Assembly: GCA_017469795.1 (NCBI GenBank)
Contig: JAFUFT010000090.1
Location: 1-40,380, forward strand
DNA from: Oscillospiraceae bacterium
GTDB lineage: Bacteria; Bacillota; Clostridia; Oscillospirales; Oscillospiraceae
Direction of reading: 5' to 3'
DNA: 40,380 nt
Shown here: positions 1-8,078 of the stretch, one piece after another
Layout: each line of letters starts with the position of its first letter
Position numbering within the stretch: the stretch's first letter is position 1
Translations under genes and position numbers: made by a program
Notes under the pieces: generated by a model
Databases searched by the model: none
Told to the model about the DNA's origin: nothing
Seen by the model: only the letters and a program-made list of their open reading frames with translations

Positions 1-11
1 ACAAATCTGCA

Positions 12-113
12 AAGGGCTGTGGTTGGAGCCTTTCTGGAACCGTCTATGCGGTAGTAGGTGCATACCAATCCACAGCATCCCTTGCAGTGTAGCACAGCCC
101 TTGGAGAGGGGCT
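12..113 (+). other. Possible structured RNA leader upstream of flavodoxin gene
   Basis: The arms AAGGGCTGTG (12-21) and CACAGCCCTT (93-102) are perfect reverse complements enclosing about 70 nt, with inner pairing TGTGG (18-22) to CCACA (70-74) as a competing option. The 3' arm can instead form a local hairpin, AGCCCT (96-101) with GGGGCT (108-113). Two mutually exclusive pairings are what a riboswitch-like leader shows, but no U-tract follows and I recognise no known aptamer. No protein is seen here. A TATAAT at 130-135 has no good -35 partner. Confidence 0.3.
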
Positions 114-151
114 ATAAAAACTACTACTTTATAATACAAGGTTGATGCAGC

Positions 152-571
152 ATGAGTAAAATCGCAATCGTCTATTGGACAGGTACCGGCAATACGGAGA
201 CCATGGCGGGCGCAGTCCTGGAAGGAGCCCTGCAGGCAGGTGCAAACGCCGCGCTCCTGACCGTGGACCAGTTCTCCGCGGTGCAGATGGACGACTATGA
301 CGCAGTGGCCTTCGGCTGCCCGGCTATGGGCGCTGAGGAACTGGAGGAGAGCGAGTTTGAGCCGGTCTTCTCAGACTGCGTGCCGAAGCTCAGCGGAAAG
401 AGAATCGGTCTCTTTGGCTCCTATGGCTGGGGCGACGGACAGTGGATGCGGGACTGGGAGGCTCGGTGCCGCGCCGCAGGTGCGGTGATCGTATCCGACA
501 GCGTCATGGCCAACGACGCGCCCGGAGACAGCGAACTGGACGCCTGCAGAAAGCTCGGTGCCGCGCTCTGA
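152..571 (+). CDS. Short-chain flavodoxin
   Basis: A small FMN-binding electron carrier, expected to be cytosolic and to shuttle one or two electrons between redox enzymes; its partners cannot be told. The 139-residue length is that of a short-chain flavodoxin. The phosphate-binding loop T-G-T-G-N-T is at residues 10-15, directly after the first beta strand. The two isoalloxazine-contacting loops are visible as G-C-P-A-M-G-A-E (55-62) and G-S-Y-G-W-G-D-G-Q (89-97). The ribosome binding site is weak (AAGG at 138-141, ten bases before the ATG). The gene stands alone, with a possible structured leader before it and a long perfect hairpin 40 bases after it. The fold assignment is secure; the redox partner is unknown. 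Confidence 0.9.
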   Translation: MSKIAIVYWTGTGNTETMAGAVLEGALQAGANAALLTVDQFSAVQMDDYDAVAFGCPAMGAEELEESEFEPVFSDCVPKLSGKRIGLFGSYGWGDGQWMRDWEARCRAAGAVIVSDSVMANDAPGDSELDACRKLGAAL

Positions 572-611
572 GTTCGGATACAGTCCTGACTGCGCAGAAA
601 AAGAGAAACAA

Positions 612-647
612 ACAGGAGAGCGGGAGCCGAGGCTCCCGCTCTCCTGT
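612..647. terminator. Long perfect hairpin, probable terminator of the flavodoxin gene
   Basis: Two perfect 17-nt arms (612-628 and 631-647) are separated by only GA. No U-run follows on the plus strand; on the minus strand the hairpin is followed by a T-rich stretch (complement of 598-611). It may end flavodoxin transcription or act as an insulating stem. No second copy was seen in the window. Confidence 0.55.
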
Positions 648-717
648 GCTCTCTCGATCCAAATTCAGGCTGTCACAGACCGCAACAGGCCATTGGTTTC
701 TAAATGCGTAAAGATCA

Positions 718-746
718 TTGCCACAAAGAGCAGCCTGATGTATAAT
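718..746 (+). promoter_or_regulatory. Sigma-A promoter of the solute-binding lipoprotein gene
   Basis: TTGCCA (718-723), a 17-bp spacer, and a consensus TATAAT (741-746), 32 bases before the ATG at 778. The -10 box lies inside an inverted repeat (separate entry). Confidence 0.7.
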
Positions 747-753
747 CAGGCTG
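731..753. promoter_or_regulatory. Inverted repeat over the -10 box, candidate operator
   Basis: CAGCCTGA (731-738) and TCAGGCTG (746-753) are perfect inverted repeats separated by 7 bp that hold most of the TATAAT box. A protein bound here would block the promoter. A further copy of the half-site, TCAGGCTGT, lies at 665-673. The binding protein is unknown. Confidence 0.45.
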
Positions 754-777
754 TAAACTAAAAAGGAGGTAGAGAAA

Positions 778-2529
778 ATGAAAAAAACGATCGCGCTGCT
801 GCTGACCATGGCACTGATTCTGGCTCTGACCGCCTGCGGTGCCGGGACCCAGGCAGCACCTTCTTCCGCTGAGACTGAGACGGAAGCGGTCCAGAAAAGC
901 ACTGCCGCCGAGACGGCACCTGCGCCCGCGCCTGAGGAGCTTGCCCAACCACCGGAGGCTTCCGCCGAAGAACCTGAGGAAGAGGCCTTGCCGGAGCTTA
1001 CGCCGCCCGAGCCGGTGGCTCTTCCGCTGACCGAAAACGGCGAGAGCTTCTCCTTCTGGGTGGACGGCGCAGCGCCCTTTGTGACCATGTACCTGGGCTC
1101 CGGTGAGAGCTACAACACCGCCGCCTGCACGGAGTATCTGGAGTCCGTCACCGGCGTCCATATCGAATACAGGGAAGTCAGCATGTTCTCCGCCGCGGAG
1201 GAGTTCTCCCTCATGGTCGCCTCCCAGGACTACACCGACATGATCTCCAACTTTGAGAATCTCTATAGCGGCGGCTACGCCCAGGGACTCAAGGACGAGG
1301 TGGTCCTGCCGGTTAACGACCTGGTGGAGACTGAGATGCCCTACTACAAATACTATCTCGACGCCCACCCCGAGTTTCTGCCTGAACTGGAGGATGATGA
1401 CGGCAATCTGCTGTTCGTCAGCGGATTCCAGGACGAGAGTCTGACCATGTCCGGCGCGGCGGTGCGGAAGGACTGGCTGGACAAGCTGGGACTTGATATG
1501 CCGGTGACCTTCGACGACTCGCACGACGCGGCGCTGGCCTTCAAGGATGCCTACGGAATTACATCTCCGCTCTGCTTCACCAGCGCCATCAACCCCGGCC
1601 TGAGCTTCTCCCGGGGATATGAGCTGCCCGGCTTCTCCCTGCAGTGGAGCGACACCTACTTCTATCAGAAGGACGGTCAGGTCCATGCCGCCTACACCGA
1701 GGACCGCATGAAGGATTTCCTCAAAATGCTCAACCAGTGGTATACCGAGGGGCTGCTCAGCCAGGACTTCTACACCCATAACGGCGGGCAGGACACGGAG
1801 GGCGACATCGTCGGTTCGCAGGTGGGCTTCTTCTGGGGAGACTCCGCCTTTATCCCGACCTACAACTACATGATCGACGATCCGGACTGTGAGATCGTGG
1901 GTATCCAGAGCCCGGTTATGGAGGAAGGACAGGAGATCCACTTCTCCACCGCCACGTCCCTGACCGGAACGAATCCCGTCACGATCACCACCAGCTGCGC
2001 CGAGCCGGAGTTGCTGGCCCGTTGGCTGGACTATCACTTCACCGAGGAAGGCCAGCTCCTGAGCAACTGGGGCATGGAGGGCGGCAGCTTCGAGTATAAC
2101 GAGGCCGGTGAGCCCGAGTGGAGCGATTTCGTGAAGAACAATCCGGACGGACTGAACTTCAAACAGACAACTTCCACCTATATCCTCTACGCCACGCCCT
2201 CCATCTTTGACGCGGACTGCAACTTTGAGGTCCTGTACGGAGAGCAGGGGACCGAGGCGATCCGTACCTACAGCGCCCAGGAGGCGGACAACACCTGGGC
2301 ACTTCCCACAAACCTCAGCTTTACCGATGAGGAGTCCGATACGCTCTACGGCTCCGGCGCCATTGCGGATCTGGATACCACGGCGGCGGAGTACATCCTG
2401 AAATTCGTCACCGGCGCCATGGACATCGACGCGACCTGGGGCGAATACGTTTCCGCCATTGAGGGTCTGGGCCTTGCGGACTGCATTGCGGCTAAACAGT
2501 CCGCGCTGGAACGCTACAACGCAAGGTAA
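778..2529 (+). CDS. ABC-type extracellular solute-binding lipoprotein
   Basis: A substrate-capturing lipoprotein of the periplasmic-binding-protein type 2 superfamily, anchored outside the membrane. Residues 1-19 are a lipoprotein signal with lipobox L-T-A-C and the lipidated Cys at position 20. Residues 24-80 are an Ala/Glu/Pro-rich linker. The rest (to 583) has the aromatic-rich composition of the large sugar/peptide binding proteins (LplA-like group). A strong AAAGGAGG precedes the ATG by eight bases. No permease or ATPase gene is near, so it is an orphan binding protein that must use transporters encoded elsewhere or act as a sensor. A near-consensus promoter with an inverted repeat over its -10 box suggests repression. 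The ligand cannot be inferred; sugar or oligosaccharide is the usual guess for this size. Confidence 0.85.
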   Translation: MKKTIALLLTMALILALTACGAGTQAAPSSAETETEAVQKSTAAETAPAPAPEELAQPPEASAEEPEEEALPELTPPEPVALPLTENGESFSFWVDGAAPFVTMYLGSGESYNTAACTEYLESVTGVHIEYREVSMFSAAEEFSLMVASQDYTDMISNFENLYSGGYAQGLKDEVVLPVNDLVETEMPYYKYYLDAHPEFLPELEDDDGNLLFVSGFQDESLTMSGAAVRKDWLDKLGLDMPVTFDDSHDAALAFKDAYGITSPLCFTSAINPGLSFSRGYELPGFSLQWSDTYFYQKDGQVHAAYTEDRMKDFLKMLNQWYTEGLLSQDFYTHNGGQDTEGDIVGSQVGFFWGDSAFIPTYNYMIDDPDCEIVGIQSPVMEEGQEIHFSTATSLTGTNPVTITTSCAEPELLARWLDYHFTEEGQLLSNWGMEGGSFEYNEAGEPEWSDFVKNNPDGLNFKQTTSTYILYATPSIFDADCNFEVLYGEQGTEAIRTYSAQEADNTWALPTNLSFTDEESDTLYGSGAIADLDTTAAEYILKFVTGAMDIDATWGEYVSAIEGLGLADCIAAKQSALERYNAR

Positions 2530-2572
2530 TCTGCTTTATCGAGCTTAACAGAGACGGCATGACTTTCGAGTG

Positions 2573-2636
2573 CTGTTTCAGATATCTCAACTTGCACAAT
2601 ATACTGCTTACCCAAATCTGTATGAGACTGAAACAG
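2573..2636 (+). other. Inverted repeat between the binding-protein and oxidoreductase genes
   Basis: CTGTTTCAG (2573-2581) pairs with CTGAAACAG (2628-2636), extended inward by TCTCA (2585-2589) with TGAGA (2623-2627). The loop of about 33 nt is AT-rich and no U-run follows, so it is not a standard terminator. It may be an RNA processing or stabilising stem between two cotranscribed genes. I found no convincing separate promoter for the gene at 2689. Confidence 0.3.
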
Positions 2637-2688
2637 ATCGGAAAAACAGTTAACCCGAAAACAGATTATTCTGAGGAGGAACCGAATC

Positions 2689-3327
2689 ATGAGCAAGAAA
2701 ATCGTCGTCGTCAACGCCGGACCTCGAAAGGGCTGGAACACGGATACGCTTCTGACGGAGGCGGCAAAGGGCGCCGAGTCGGCTGGCGCCGAGATCATTC
2801 GCTTCGACCTGTTCCGGCTGGAAAAGTACACCGGCTGCATTTCCTGCTTTGGCTGCAAGCGGGAGAAGTTCAAAGGCCATTGTATCTGCCGGGACGGACT
2901 GACGCCGGTCCTGGACGCCATCCGGGAGGCGGACGGACTGATCATTGGCTCGCCAAACTATCTCTCCGGACTCACGGCCTCCTTCCGGGCCCTCTACGAG
3001 AGGCTCATATTCCAGAACCTGACGTACAACCTGGAAAAACCCTGCTGCAATGAACATCCCATACCGGTCCTTCTGATCGTGACCAGCAACGCGCCGGACA
3101 CTATGTACACCGGACTGATGGAGAACTACCGGAAAACATTCACCAGCTTTGTCGGCCCCACGGAGGTCTTCATCTGCGGCAATACCCTGCAGCTCAAGGA
3201 CTACACCAAGACGGACTGGCCGTGGACGCTCTTCGACCCAGAGGCGAAGAAACAGCGCTGCGAGACTGTCTTCCCCGGGGAGTGCAGAGCCGCCTTCGAA
3301 CAGGGCGCCGCCCTGCTTGACCGCTGA
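2689..3327 (+). CDS. Flavodoxin-fold NAD(P)H oxidoreductase, iron-sulfur flavoprotein-like
   Basis: A 212-residue FMN-dependent oxidoreductase of the NADPH-dependent FMN reductase/iron-sulfur flavoprotein group. The FMN phosphate loop is G-P-R-K-G-W-N-T-D-T (11-20). A cysteine cluster, C50-x2-C53-x2-C56-x8-C65-x-C67, resembles the compact motif that binds a 4Fe-4S cluster in archaeal and clostridial iron-sulfur flavoproteins, though the last spacing is longer than the classic one. The G-S-P-N-Y-L-S-G loop (87-94) contacts the flavin in this fold. A GAGGAGG ribosome binding site precedes the ATG by nine bases. It follows the binding-protein gene by 159 bases on the same strand and may be cotranscribed. 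Physiological substrate unknown; whether the cluster is present is an inference from spacing. Confidence 0.8.
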   Translation: MSKKIVVVNAGPRKGWNTDTLLTEAAKGAESAGAEIIRFDLFRLEKYTGCISCFGCKREKFKGHCICRDGLTPVLDAIREADGLIIGSPNYLSGLTASFRALYERLIFQNLTYNLEKPCCNEHPIPVLLIVTSNAPDTMYTGLMENYRKTFTSFVGPTEVFICGNTLQLKDYTKTDWPWTLFDPEAKKQRCETVFPGECRAAFEQGAALLDR

Positions 3328-3338
3328 ATAACGAATTT

Positions 3339-3388
3339 GCCCGCCCTGTATCCGACTTCTCTGTAGGAACGGAACAGGGCGGGCTTTT
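3339..3388 (+). terminator. Rho-independent terminator after the oxidoreductase gene
   Basis: GCCCGCCCTGT (3339-3349) and ACAGGGCGGGC (3374-3384) form an 11-bp GC-rich stem followed by TTTT. Confidence 0.8.
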
Positions 3389-3404
3389 CACGGTAGCCGA
3401 AGTA

Positions 3405-3438
3405 AGGAAGAAAGGCAGCCCCCGAGGAGGGGGCTGCC
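3405..3438 (-). terminator. Rho-independent terminator of the minus-strand glycosidase gene
   Basis: GGCAGCCCCC (3414-3423) and GGGGGCTGCC (3429-3438) form a perfect 10-bp stem with a 5-nt loop. Read on the minus strand it is followed by a T-rich tail (complement of 3400-3413). It faces the plus-strand terminator just before it, so the two convergent units are insulated. Confidence 0.75.
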
Positions 3439-3501
3439 ACAGAAGATAAGCCTAAATAGGGCCTGATCAAACAACGGTTCAACAGGTGGTTTTGATTCAC
3501 T

Positions 3502-5226
3502 TCAATATGCGGAATCATAGACCCAAGCGGTAGGCAGGGTGCGGCCGCCGGGCAGATCCGGGTTGGAGCACCGGGTCACATATTCCCCTTCATAGTACAT
3601 GATAGCGCTGGTGCCTCCGTCGAGATTCATAGCCTGAACGCAGCCATACTGCCGCATCTTCGCGGCCACGTATTCCACACCGCATCCCAGAGAGTCCGCG
3701 TATCTTCCCTCCACGATCACCATCATGGTTTCCAGTTTTTCGCTCTGTCCCAGGACAGCACGAGGCTCCAGGCCGTTCCATGTGGTATCCATAATCGTGC
3801 CGTCAATGATCATGGCAGGCTGGAATTCGCAGGCGTCTCTGGTGCCTTCGCCCAGTTCTGATGCGGAATCCATAATATACATTCTGTTGTCAGTGCGGAG
3901 TTCCAGCCGTTTGCTGTCCTCCATCAGGCGGGACCCGAATACCTCGCCGCTGCAAACCGCAAGACCGGAAATCTCGCCGCCGTTGCCCACGCCTTCGGGA
4001 TCAATGAACGCGCTCCCGGTGATGGCGAGAACGCCGCCGTTTGCCTCGCAGATCCTTCCTGCAGTCTGGCCGATCACGCCCAGCGTATCTGCAGGGCACA
4101 GGCTTAAACGGCTGGTATCCTTGCAGATCGCAAGGACGCCGCGGGATTGGTTCTCGGAGAGCCAGACGCGAATGAGCACGATGCCGTCCCTGGCGTTGAC
4201 AGCCAGAACCTGATCTCCATGGATGGTTTCGATGTCCGTACCGGAATCATCCAGCCCAGCCTCGTTGATGTCGATGCCGTACCATCCGTTGGCAAGAGCG
4301 TCGGGGTGTTTATCGAGATAGGCCATGAAGGAGCTGCGGTCCAGCTCCCAGAATATACCGAAGAACACATCCTCTTCGGTGTCGGCTTCGTGTATAGTCG
4401 CGGTTTCCACGGCGGAATCCGGTACGATTTCAAATCCGTCTACCACTTCTGCAGTCGGTGCCGTTGGGACGATGGTCGCAGATTCCAACTTCGGCAGTTC
4501 CTGGATTTCAACGGTGCCCCAGTTGCTTTCCGTGCCGACCGCCGCGGCATCTGCCTCGTACTGGGTCCGCATGACGTTGTCGATGATGGCCCCGGGAATG
4601 ATTGCCGTGGCCATCCATTTGTGGTTCAGCGTATTCATGGCGGACTGGATGTACATGGTCCGCACCCGTTTCACCAATGGAATATCGGAGTAAACCGCTA
4701 CAAGGTAAGCGATACTGAACACAGTCAGAAAGACAAGAAGGGCGTGGGCGATGGCGTTCAGTACAGGATGACGGCGCCGTCGCTTCTTTTTCTGCTTGGG
4801 CGGTTCCGGATCTGGTTCAACATCCTCATCCAATTCCTGATCCTCGTCAGAATAGTGATACCATGGGTCAGAATCCTCTGAAGCTTGCTTGCTGGCCTGA
4901 AATACGCCCGCCGTAAGATCCATGGGCGGTTCCGGTGTTTCCGGCGGAACCGCAGGTTCCGCGGCCGGCTCATCCGCAGGATCCTTCTCTGCTGCGTTTT
5001 CCTGCTGCGGAGGCGGGGTGTCCCGGTCAGCAACAGCTTCCGGTTCCTGCGTTTGCTCTGCAGGATCCTTGTCCGATTCCGGTGCTTCCGGCTGAGGAGA
5101 GTCGCTGCCCCAGATGTCCCGAATCAGATCGGAAATGACCGCGTCTGCGGCCAAAGGCTCATCTTCCCTATGTTCAAGAACCTTTTGGGAGTTATCCAGT
5201 TTCTTGTTCGGATCTTCGATTCCCAT
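3502..5226 (-). CDS. Membrane-anchored phosphodiester glycosidase (NAGPA/DUF2233-like) domain protein
   Basis: A 574-residue single-pass membrane protein. Residues 40-140 are a disordered, Pro/Glu/Asp-rich cytoplasmic part, 144-152 a run of Lys/Arg, and about 155-178 a hydrophobic helix, so by the positive-inside rule the C-terminal half is outside. That half ends with the hallmark N-L-D-G-G (534-538) and T-S-A-I-M-Y-Y of the phosphodiester glycosidase (NAGPA) domain, a family that removes GlcNAc from phosphodiester-linked glycans and in Firmicutes probably acts on wall or capsule polymers. It is monocistronic, with its own promoter (TTGCAT, 17 bp, TAGAAT) and terminator, and a GAGGA site before the ATG. 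It is divergent from murD. The precise substrate is unknown. Confidence 0.8.
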   Translation of the reverse strand: MGIEDPNKKLDNSQKVLEHREDEPLAADAVISDLIRDIWGSDSPQPEAPESDKDPAEQTQEPEAVADRDTPPPQQENAAEKDPADEPAAEPAVPPETPEPPMDLTAGVFQASKQASEDSDPWYHYSDEDQELDEDVEPDPEPPKQKKKRRRRHPVLNAIAHALLVFLTVFSIAYLVAVYSDIPLVKRVRTMYIQSAMNTLNHKWMATAIIPGAIIDNVMRTQYEADAAAVGTESNWGTVEIQELPKLESATIVPTAPTAEVVDGFEIVPDSAVETATIHEADTEEDVFFGIFWELDRSSFMAYLDKHPDALANGWYGIDINEAGLDDSGTDIETIHGDQVLAVNARDGIVLIRVWLSENQSRGVLAICKDTSRLSLCPADTLGVIGQTAGRICEANGGVLAITGSAFIDPEGVGNGGEISGLAVCSGEVFGSRLMEDSKRLELRTDNRMYIMDSASELGEGTRDACEFQPAMIIDGTIMDTTWNGLEPRAVLGQSEKLETMMVIVEGRYADSLGCGVEYVAAKMRQYGCVQAMNLDGGTSAIMYYEGEYVTRCSNPDLPGGRTLPTAWVYDSAY

Positions 5227-5269
5227 AGGTTATCCTCACTTTTCGTTACTATTTGTTACTAACTTTAAT

Positions 5270-5298
5270 ATTCTATCATAATTCAGAAAGAAATGCAA
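5270..5298 (-). promoter_or_regulatory. Promoter of the glycosidase-like gene
   Basis: Minus strand: TTGCAT (5298-5293), 17-bp spacer, TAGAAT (5275-5270), 44 bases upstream of the ATG. Confidence 0.6.
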
Positions 5299-5357
5299 CC
5301 AAACTGACAGCACAATGTGATGTTTTGCAGATTCTCCTGCAGAGGCGCGGAAATAGA

Positions 5358-5386
5358 TTGCAAAAACAGGACTTATCGTATAAAAT
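5358..5386 (+). promoter_or_regulatory. Promoter of murD and downstream genes
   Basis: TTGCAA (5358-5363), 17-bp spacer, TAAAAT (5381-5386), 35 bases before the murD ATG. It is divergent from the glycosidase promoter and supports the internal start at 5422 rather than an upstream one. Confidence 0.6.
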
Positions 5387-5421
5387 ATATGGTTGAAACA
5401 ATTGGAAGAAGGACGGATTGT

Positions 5422-6804
5422 ATGACACTTAACGATTACTTTGCGAGTCTCTGCGGAAAACGTATCACCGTAATAGGTCTTGGAATCAGCAACCGGCCGC
5501 TGGTTCGGATGCTGCTTGAACGCGGTTTTTCGGTGGAATGCCGGGACAGAACCCCCCGGGACAGACAGCTTAAAGAGGTTCTGGAGCTGGAGCGGCAGGG
5601 AGCCGTTTTGAAACTCGGAGAGGACTATCTGGAGGAAATCGAGGCGGATGTGGTCTTCCGCACCCCAGGACTTAATGCGTTTTGCCCGCAGCTGACGGCT
5701 CTTCGGGAGAAGGGCACGATCGTCACGTCTGAGATGGAAGCCTTTTTTACGGTCTGCCCCTGTCCGATCGTCGGCGTGACCGGTTCCGACGGCAAGACCA
5801 CCACGACGACGCTGATTGCAAAGCTGTTTGAGAACTCCGGTCGGAAAACCTGGTGCGGAGGCAATATCGGCACGCCGCTTCTGCCGGAGGCAGACAAAAT
5901 GACAGTGAATGACGTGGCGGTTGTAGAGCTCAGCTCCTTCCAACTCATGGGCATGCAGGTTAGTCCCCATGTGTCGGTTGTGACCAACCTCTCTCCCAAC
6001 CATTTGGACATCCACAAGGATATGGAGGAATACGTTACCGCGAAGGAAAATATTTACCTTCATCAGTCCGCCGACGATCTGGTCGTTCTGAATCGGGACA
6101 ATGAGATCACCAACAGCTTCGTTCCCAAGGCTGCCGGGCGCGTGCTTCATTTTTCACGGAAAAAGCGGCCGGAAAGGGGATACTGGCTCCGCCCGGATCA
6201 AATGATCTGCCGGGTCGAAGGGGAATTGGAAGAGGAAATTATGGACGCGTCAGAGATCCTGATTCCCGGCGTGCACAATATTGAGAATTATATGGCAGCG
6301 TTCTGCGCTGTAGACGGTCTGGTTAGAAAAGATGTGATGGTGGACCTCGCCAAGACCTTCGGCGGCGTCGCGCACCGCATTCAGCTCATTCGGGAAAAAG
6401 ACGGTGTGAAGTTCTATGACAGCTCCATCGACTCCTCCCCCAACCGTACCAGAGCGGCGCTTCGGAGCTTTTCCCAGAAGGTCATCATGGTTGCCGGCGG
6501 AAAAGACAAGGGAATCGCCTATGACGATCTGGGACCTGAACTCCGGGAGCACGTCAAGCTGCTTGTGCTTACCGGCATGACTGCCGGGAAGATCCGGGCT
6601 GCTGCCGAACAGGTGCCAGGATGGGATAATACTAATCCCGAAATCCTGGATGTGGAGGAATTTGACGACGCCATCCGGGCCGCGGCGGCACGGGCCTCCC
6701 GGGGCGATATTGTGATCCTTTCACCTGCAAGCACTTCCTTTGATCGGTTCCGCAATTTTGAAGAACGGGGCCTGCGGTTCCAGGCGGTGGTCAACAGCCT
6801 TTAA
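5422..6804 (+). CDS. murD: UDP-N-acetylmuramoyl-L-alanine--D-glutamate ligase MurD
   Basis: Cytosolic Mur ligase that adds D-glutamate to UDP-MurNAc-L-Ala with ATP, the second amino-acid step of peptidoglycan precursor synthesis. The 460-residue protein has the N-terminal UDP-binding Rossmann fold (I-G-L-G-I-S-N-R-P near 18-26), the Mur ATP loop G-V-T-G-S-D-G-K-T-T (118-127), the N-L-S-P-N-H-L-D-I-H motif of the central domain, and the C-terminal substrate domain with its S-I-D-S-S-P-N-R-T segment. The reading frame is open further upstream, but AGAAGGA before the ATG at 5422 and the promoter at 5358 fix this start. It heads a tightly packed run with a PLP-enzyme gene, ispD and ispF, so wall precursor and undecaprenyl-carrier supply are probably coexpressed. 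It sits away from the usual mraY/murG cluster. Confidence 0.95.
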   Translation: MTLNDYFASLCGKRITVIGLGISNRPLVRMLLERGFSVECRDRTPRDRQLKEVLELERQGAVLKLGEDYLEEIEADVVFRTPGLNAFCPQLTALREKGTIVTSEMEAFFTVCPCPIVGVTGSDGKTTTTTLIAKLFENSGRKTWCGGNIGTPLLPEADKMTVNDVAVVELSSFQLMGMQVSPHVSVVTNLSPNHLDIHKDMEEYVTAKENIYLHQSADDLVVLNRDNEITNSFVPKAAGRVLHFSRKKRPERGYWLRPDQMICRVEGELEEEIMDASEILIPGVHNIENYMAAFCAVDGLVRKDVMVDLAKTFGGVAHRIQLIREKDGVKFYDSSIDSSPNRTRAALRSFSQKVIMVAGGKDKGIAYDDLGPELREHVKLLVLTGMTAGKIRAAAEQVPGWDNTNPEILDVEEFDDAIRAAAARASRGDIVILSPASTSFDRFRNFEERGLRFQAVVNSL

Positions 6805-6824
6805 CTCATACTGAGGATGATACA

Positions 6825-8078
6825 ATGAATATATCTGACGAAACAAGACAGCTTGCCGCCCGGGCGGAAGCACAGTGTGCACCGCAGTTTGCGGAAATCG
6901 ACCGGGTGGCCCAGCGCAATGCGGAAAAAATGCTCTCAGCGTTTCAGGAAGAGCGGGTCAGCGCCGCCCATCTGGTTGGTACCACCGGCTATGGCTATGA
7001 CGATTTGGGACGCGACACGCTGGACAGGATCTTTGCCCGAGTGTTTGGCGCTGAAGCCGGACTGGTGCGGAGCCAGTTTGTTAACGGTACGCACACCATT
7101 ACCTGCGCGCTGATGGGGATACTAAGACCGGGAGATCTCTGCATTTCTGCCTTTGGCGCACCCTATGACACGCTTCTCGGCGTGATCGGCGTTACGGGAA
7201 ATGCCCCGGGCAATATGCTGGAAATGGGCATTGAATACCGGCAGGTGGATATGACGCCTGATCTCCGGCCGGATATCGCGGGAATCTGTGAAGCGGTCCG
7301 GGCGAAAAACGCGAAGCTGCTGATGATTCAGCGTTCCCGCGGTTATTCCGTCCGGGCGGCGCTGAGTGTACGGGAGATCGGCGAGATTATCCGCGCGGCG
7401 AAAGAGGCAAACCCGGAGATCCTTGTCTTTGTGGACAACTGCTACGGAGAATTTGTGGAGGAGATAGAACCCACAGAGGTCGGCGCCGATATCATGGCCG
7501 GTTCGCTGATCAAGAATCCCGGGGGAGGCATTGCTCCCACCGGAGGTTATATTGTCGGACGGTCTGATCTGGTCGAGGCGGCAGCCATGCGCCTGACCTG
7601 TCCCGGCATCGGACGGGAATGCGGCAGCACACGGGATATCAACCGGCTTTTATATCAGGGCTTCTTCCTGGCTCCGCATGTGACGGCGCAGGCACTGAAG
7701 ACGGCTGTATTCTGCGCTTCGGTCATGGAGTCGCTCGGTTATACCACGTCGCCTGCGGCGGATGCGGTGCGGGGTGACATCGTTCAGACTGTGGAGTTTA
7801 GGAAGCCTGAACTGCTGCGGGCCTTTTGCAGAGGCGTACAAATGGGAGCACCGGTGGATTCCTATGTGACGCCGGAACCATGGGATATGCCGGGATATGA
7901 GGATCAGGTGATCATGGCGGCAGGTGCTTTTGTTCAGGGCGCGTCCATTGAACTGTCTGCGGACGGACCTATGCGGGACCCGTATATGGCTTATCTGCAA
8001 GGCGGAATTACTTACGAATCCGGCCGGCTTGGAATCATGCTGGCGTTGGAAATGCTGAGAAAGGCAGGCATAAAATGA
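6825..8078 (+). CDS. Methionine gamma-lyase family (aluminium-resistance/YnbB-like) PLP protein
   Basis: A 417-residue fold-type I PLP enzyme of the family Pfam calls Met_gamma_lyase (B. subtilis YnbB type), historically named aluminium resistance protein. The aspartate that pairs with the pyridine nitrogen lies in V-D-N-C-Y-G-E-F (D204), and the Schiff-base lysine is K230 in G-S-L-I-K-N-P-G-G-G. The S-Q-F-V-N-G-T-H segment (83-90) is the expected cofactor-phosphate region. It starts 20 bases after murD with a GAGGA site and its stop overlaps the ispD start (ATGA), so the genes are translationally coupled. The substrate is not proven in any member I know; a sulfur amino-acid lyase is the family-based guess. 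The conserved link to isoprenoid or wall genes is unexplained. Confidence 0.85.
   Translation: MNISDETRQLAARAEAQCAPQFAEIDRVAQRNAEKMLSAFQEERVSAAHLVGTTGYGYDDLGRDTLDRIFARVFGAEAGLVRSQFVNGTHTITCALMGILRPGDLCISAFGAPYDTLLGVIGVTGNAPGNMLEMGIEYRQVDMTPDLRPDIAGICEAVRAKNAKLLMIQRSRGYSVRAALSVREIGEIIRAAKEANPEILVFVDNCYGEFVEEIEPTEVGADIMAGSLIKNPGGGIAPTGGYIVGRSDLVEAAAMRLTCPGIGRECGSTRDINRLLYQGFFLAPHVTAQALKTAVFCASVMESLGYTTSPAADAVRGDIVQTVEFRKPELLRAFCRGVQMGAPVDSYVTPEPWDMPGYEDQVIMAAGAFVQGASIELSADGPMRDPYMAYLQGGITYESGRLGIMLALEMLRKAGIK

Noticed and set aside
612..647. Palindrome as a CRISPR repeat or mobile-element end
   Set aside because: Only one copy, no spacing pattern, no transposase; it fits a terminator.
715..2037. 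Long minus-strand open frame (440 codons) across the solute-binding protein gene
   Set aside because: It is the antisense of a gene with lipoprotein signal, ribosome binding site and promoter; it has no recognisable domain and is open only because of GC-rich codon structure.
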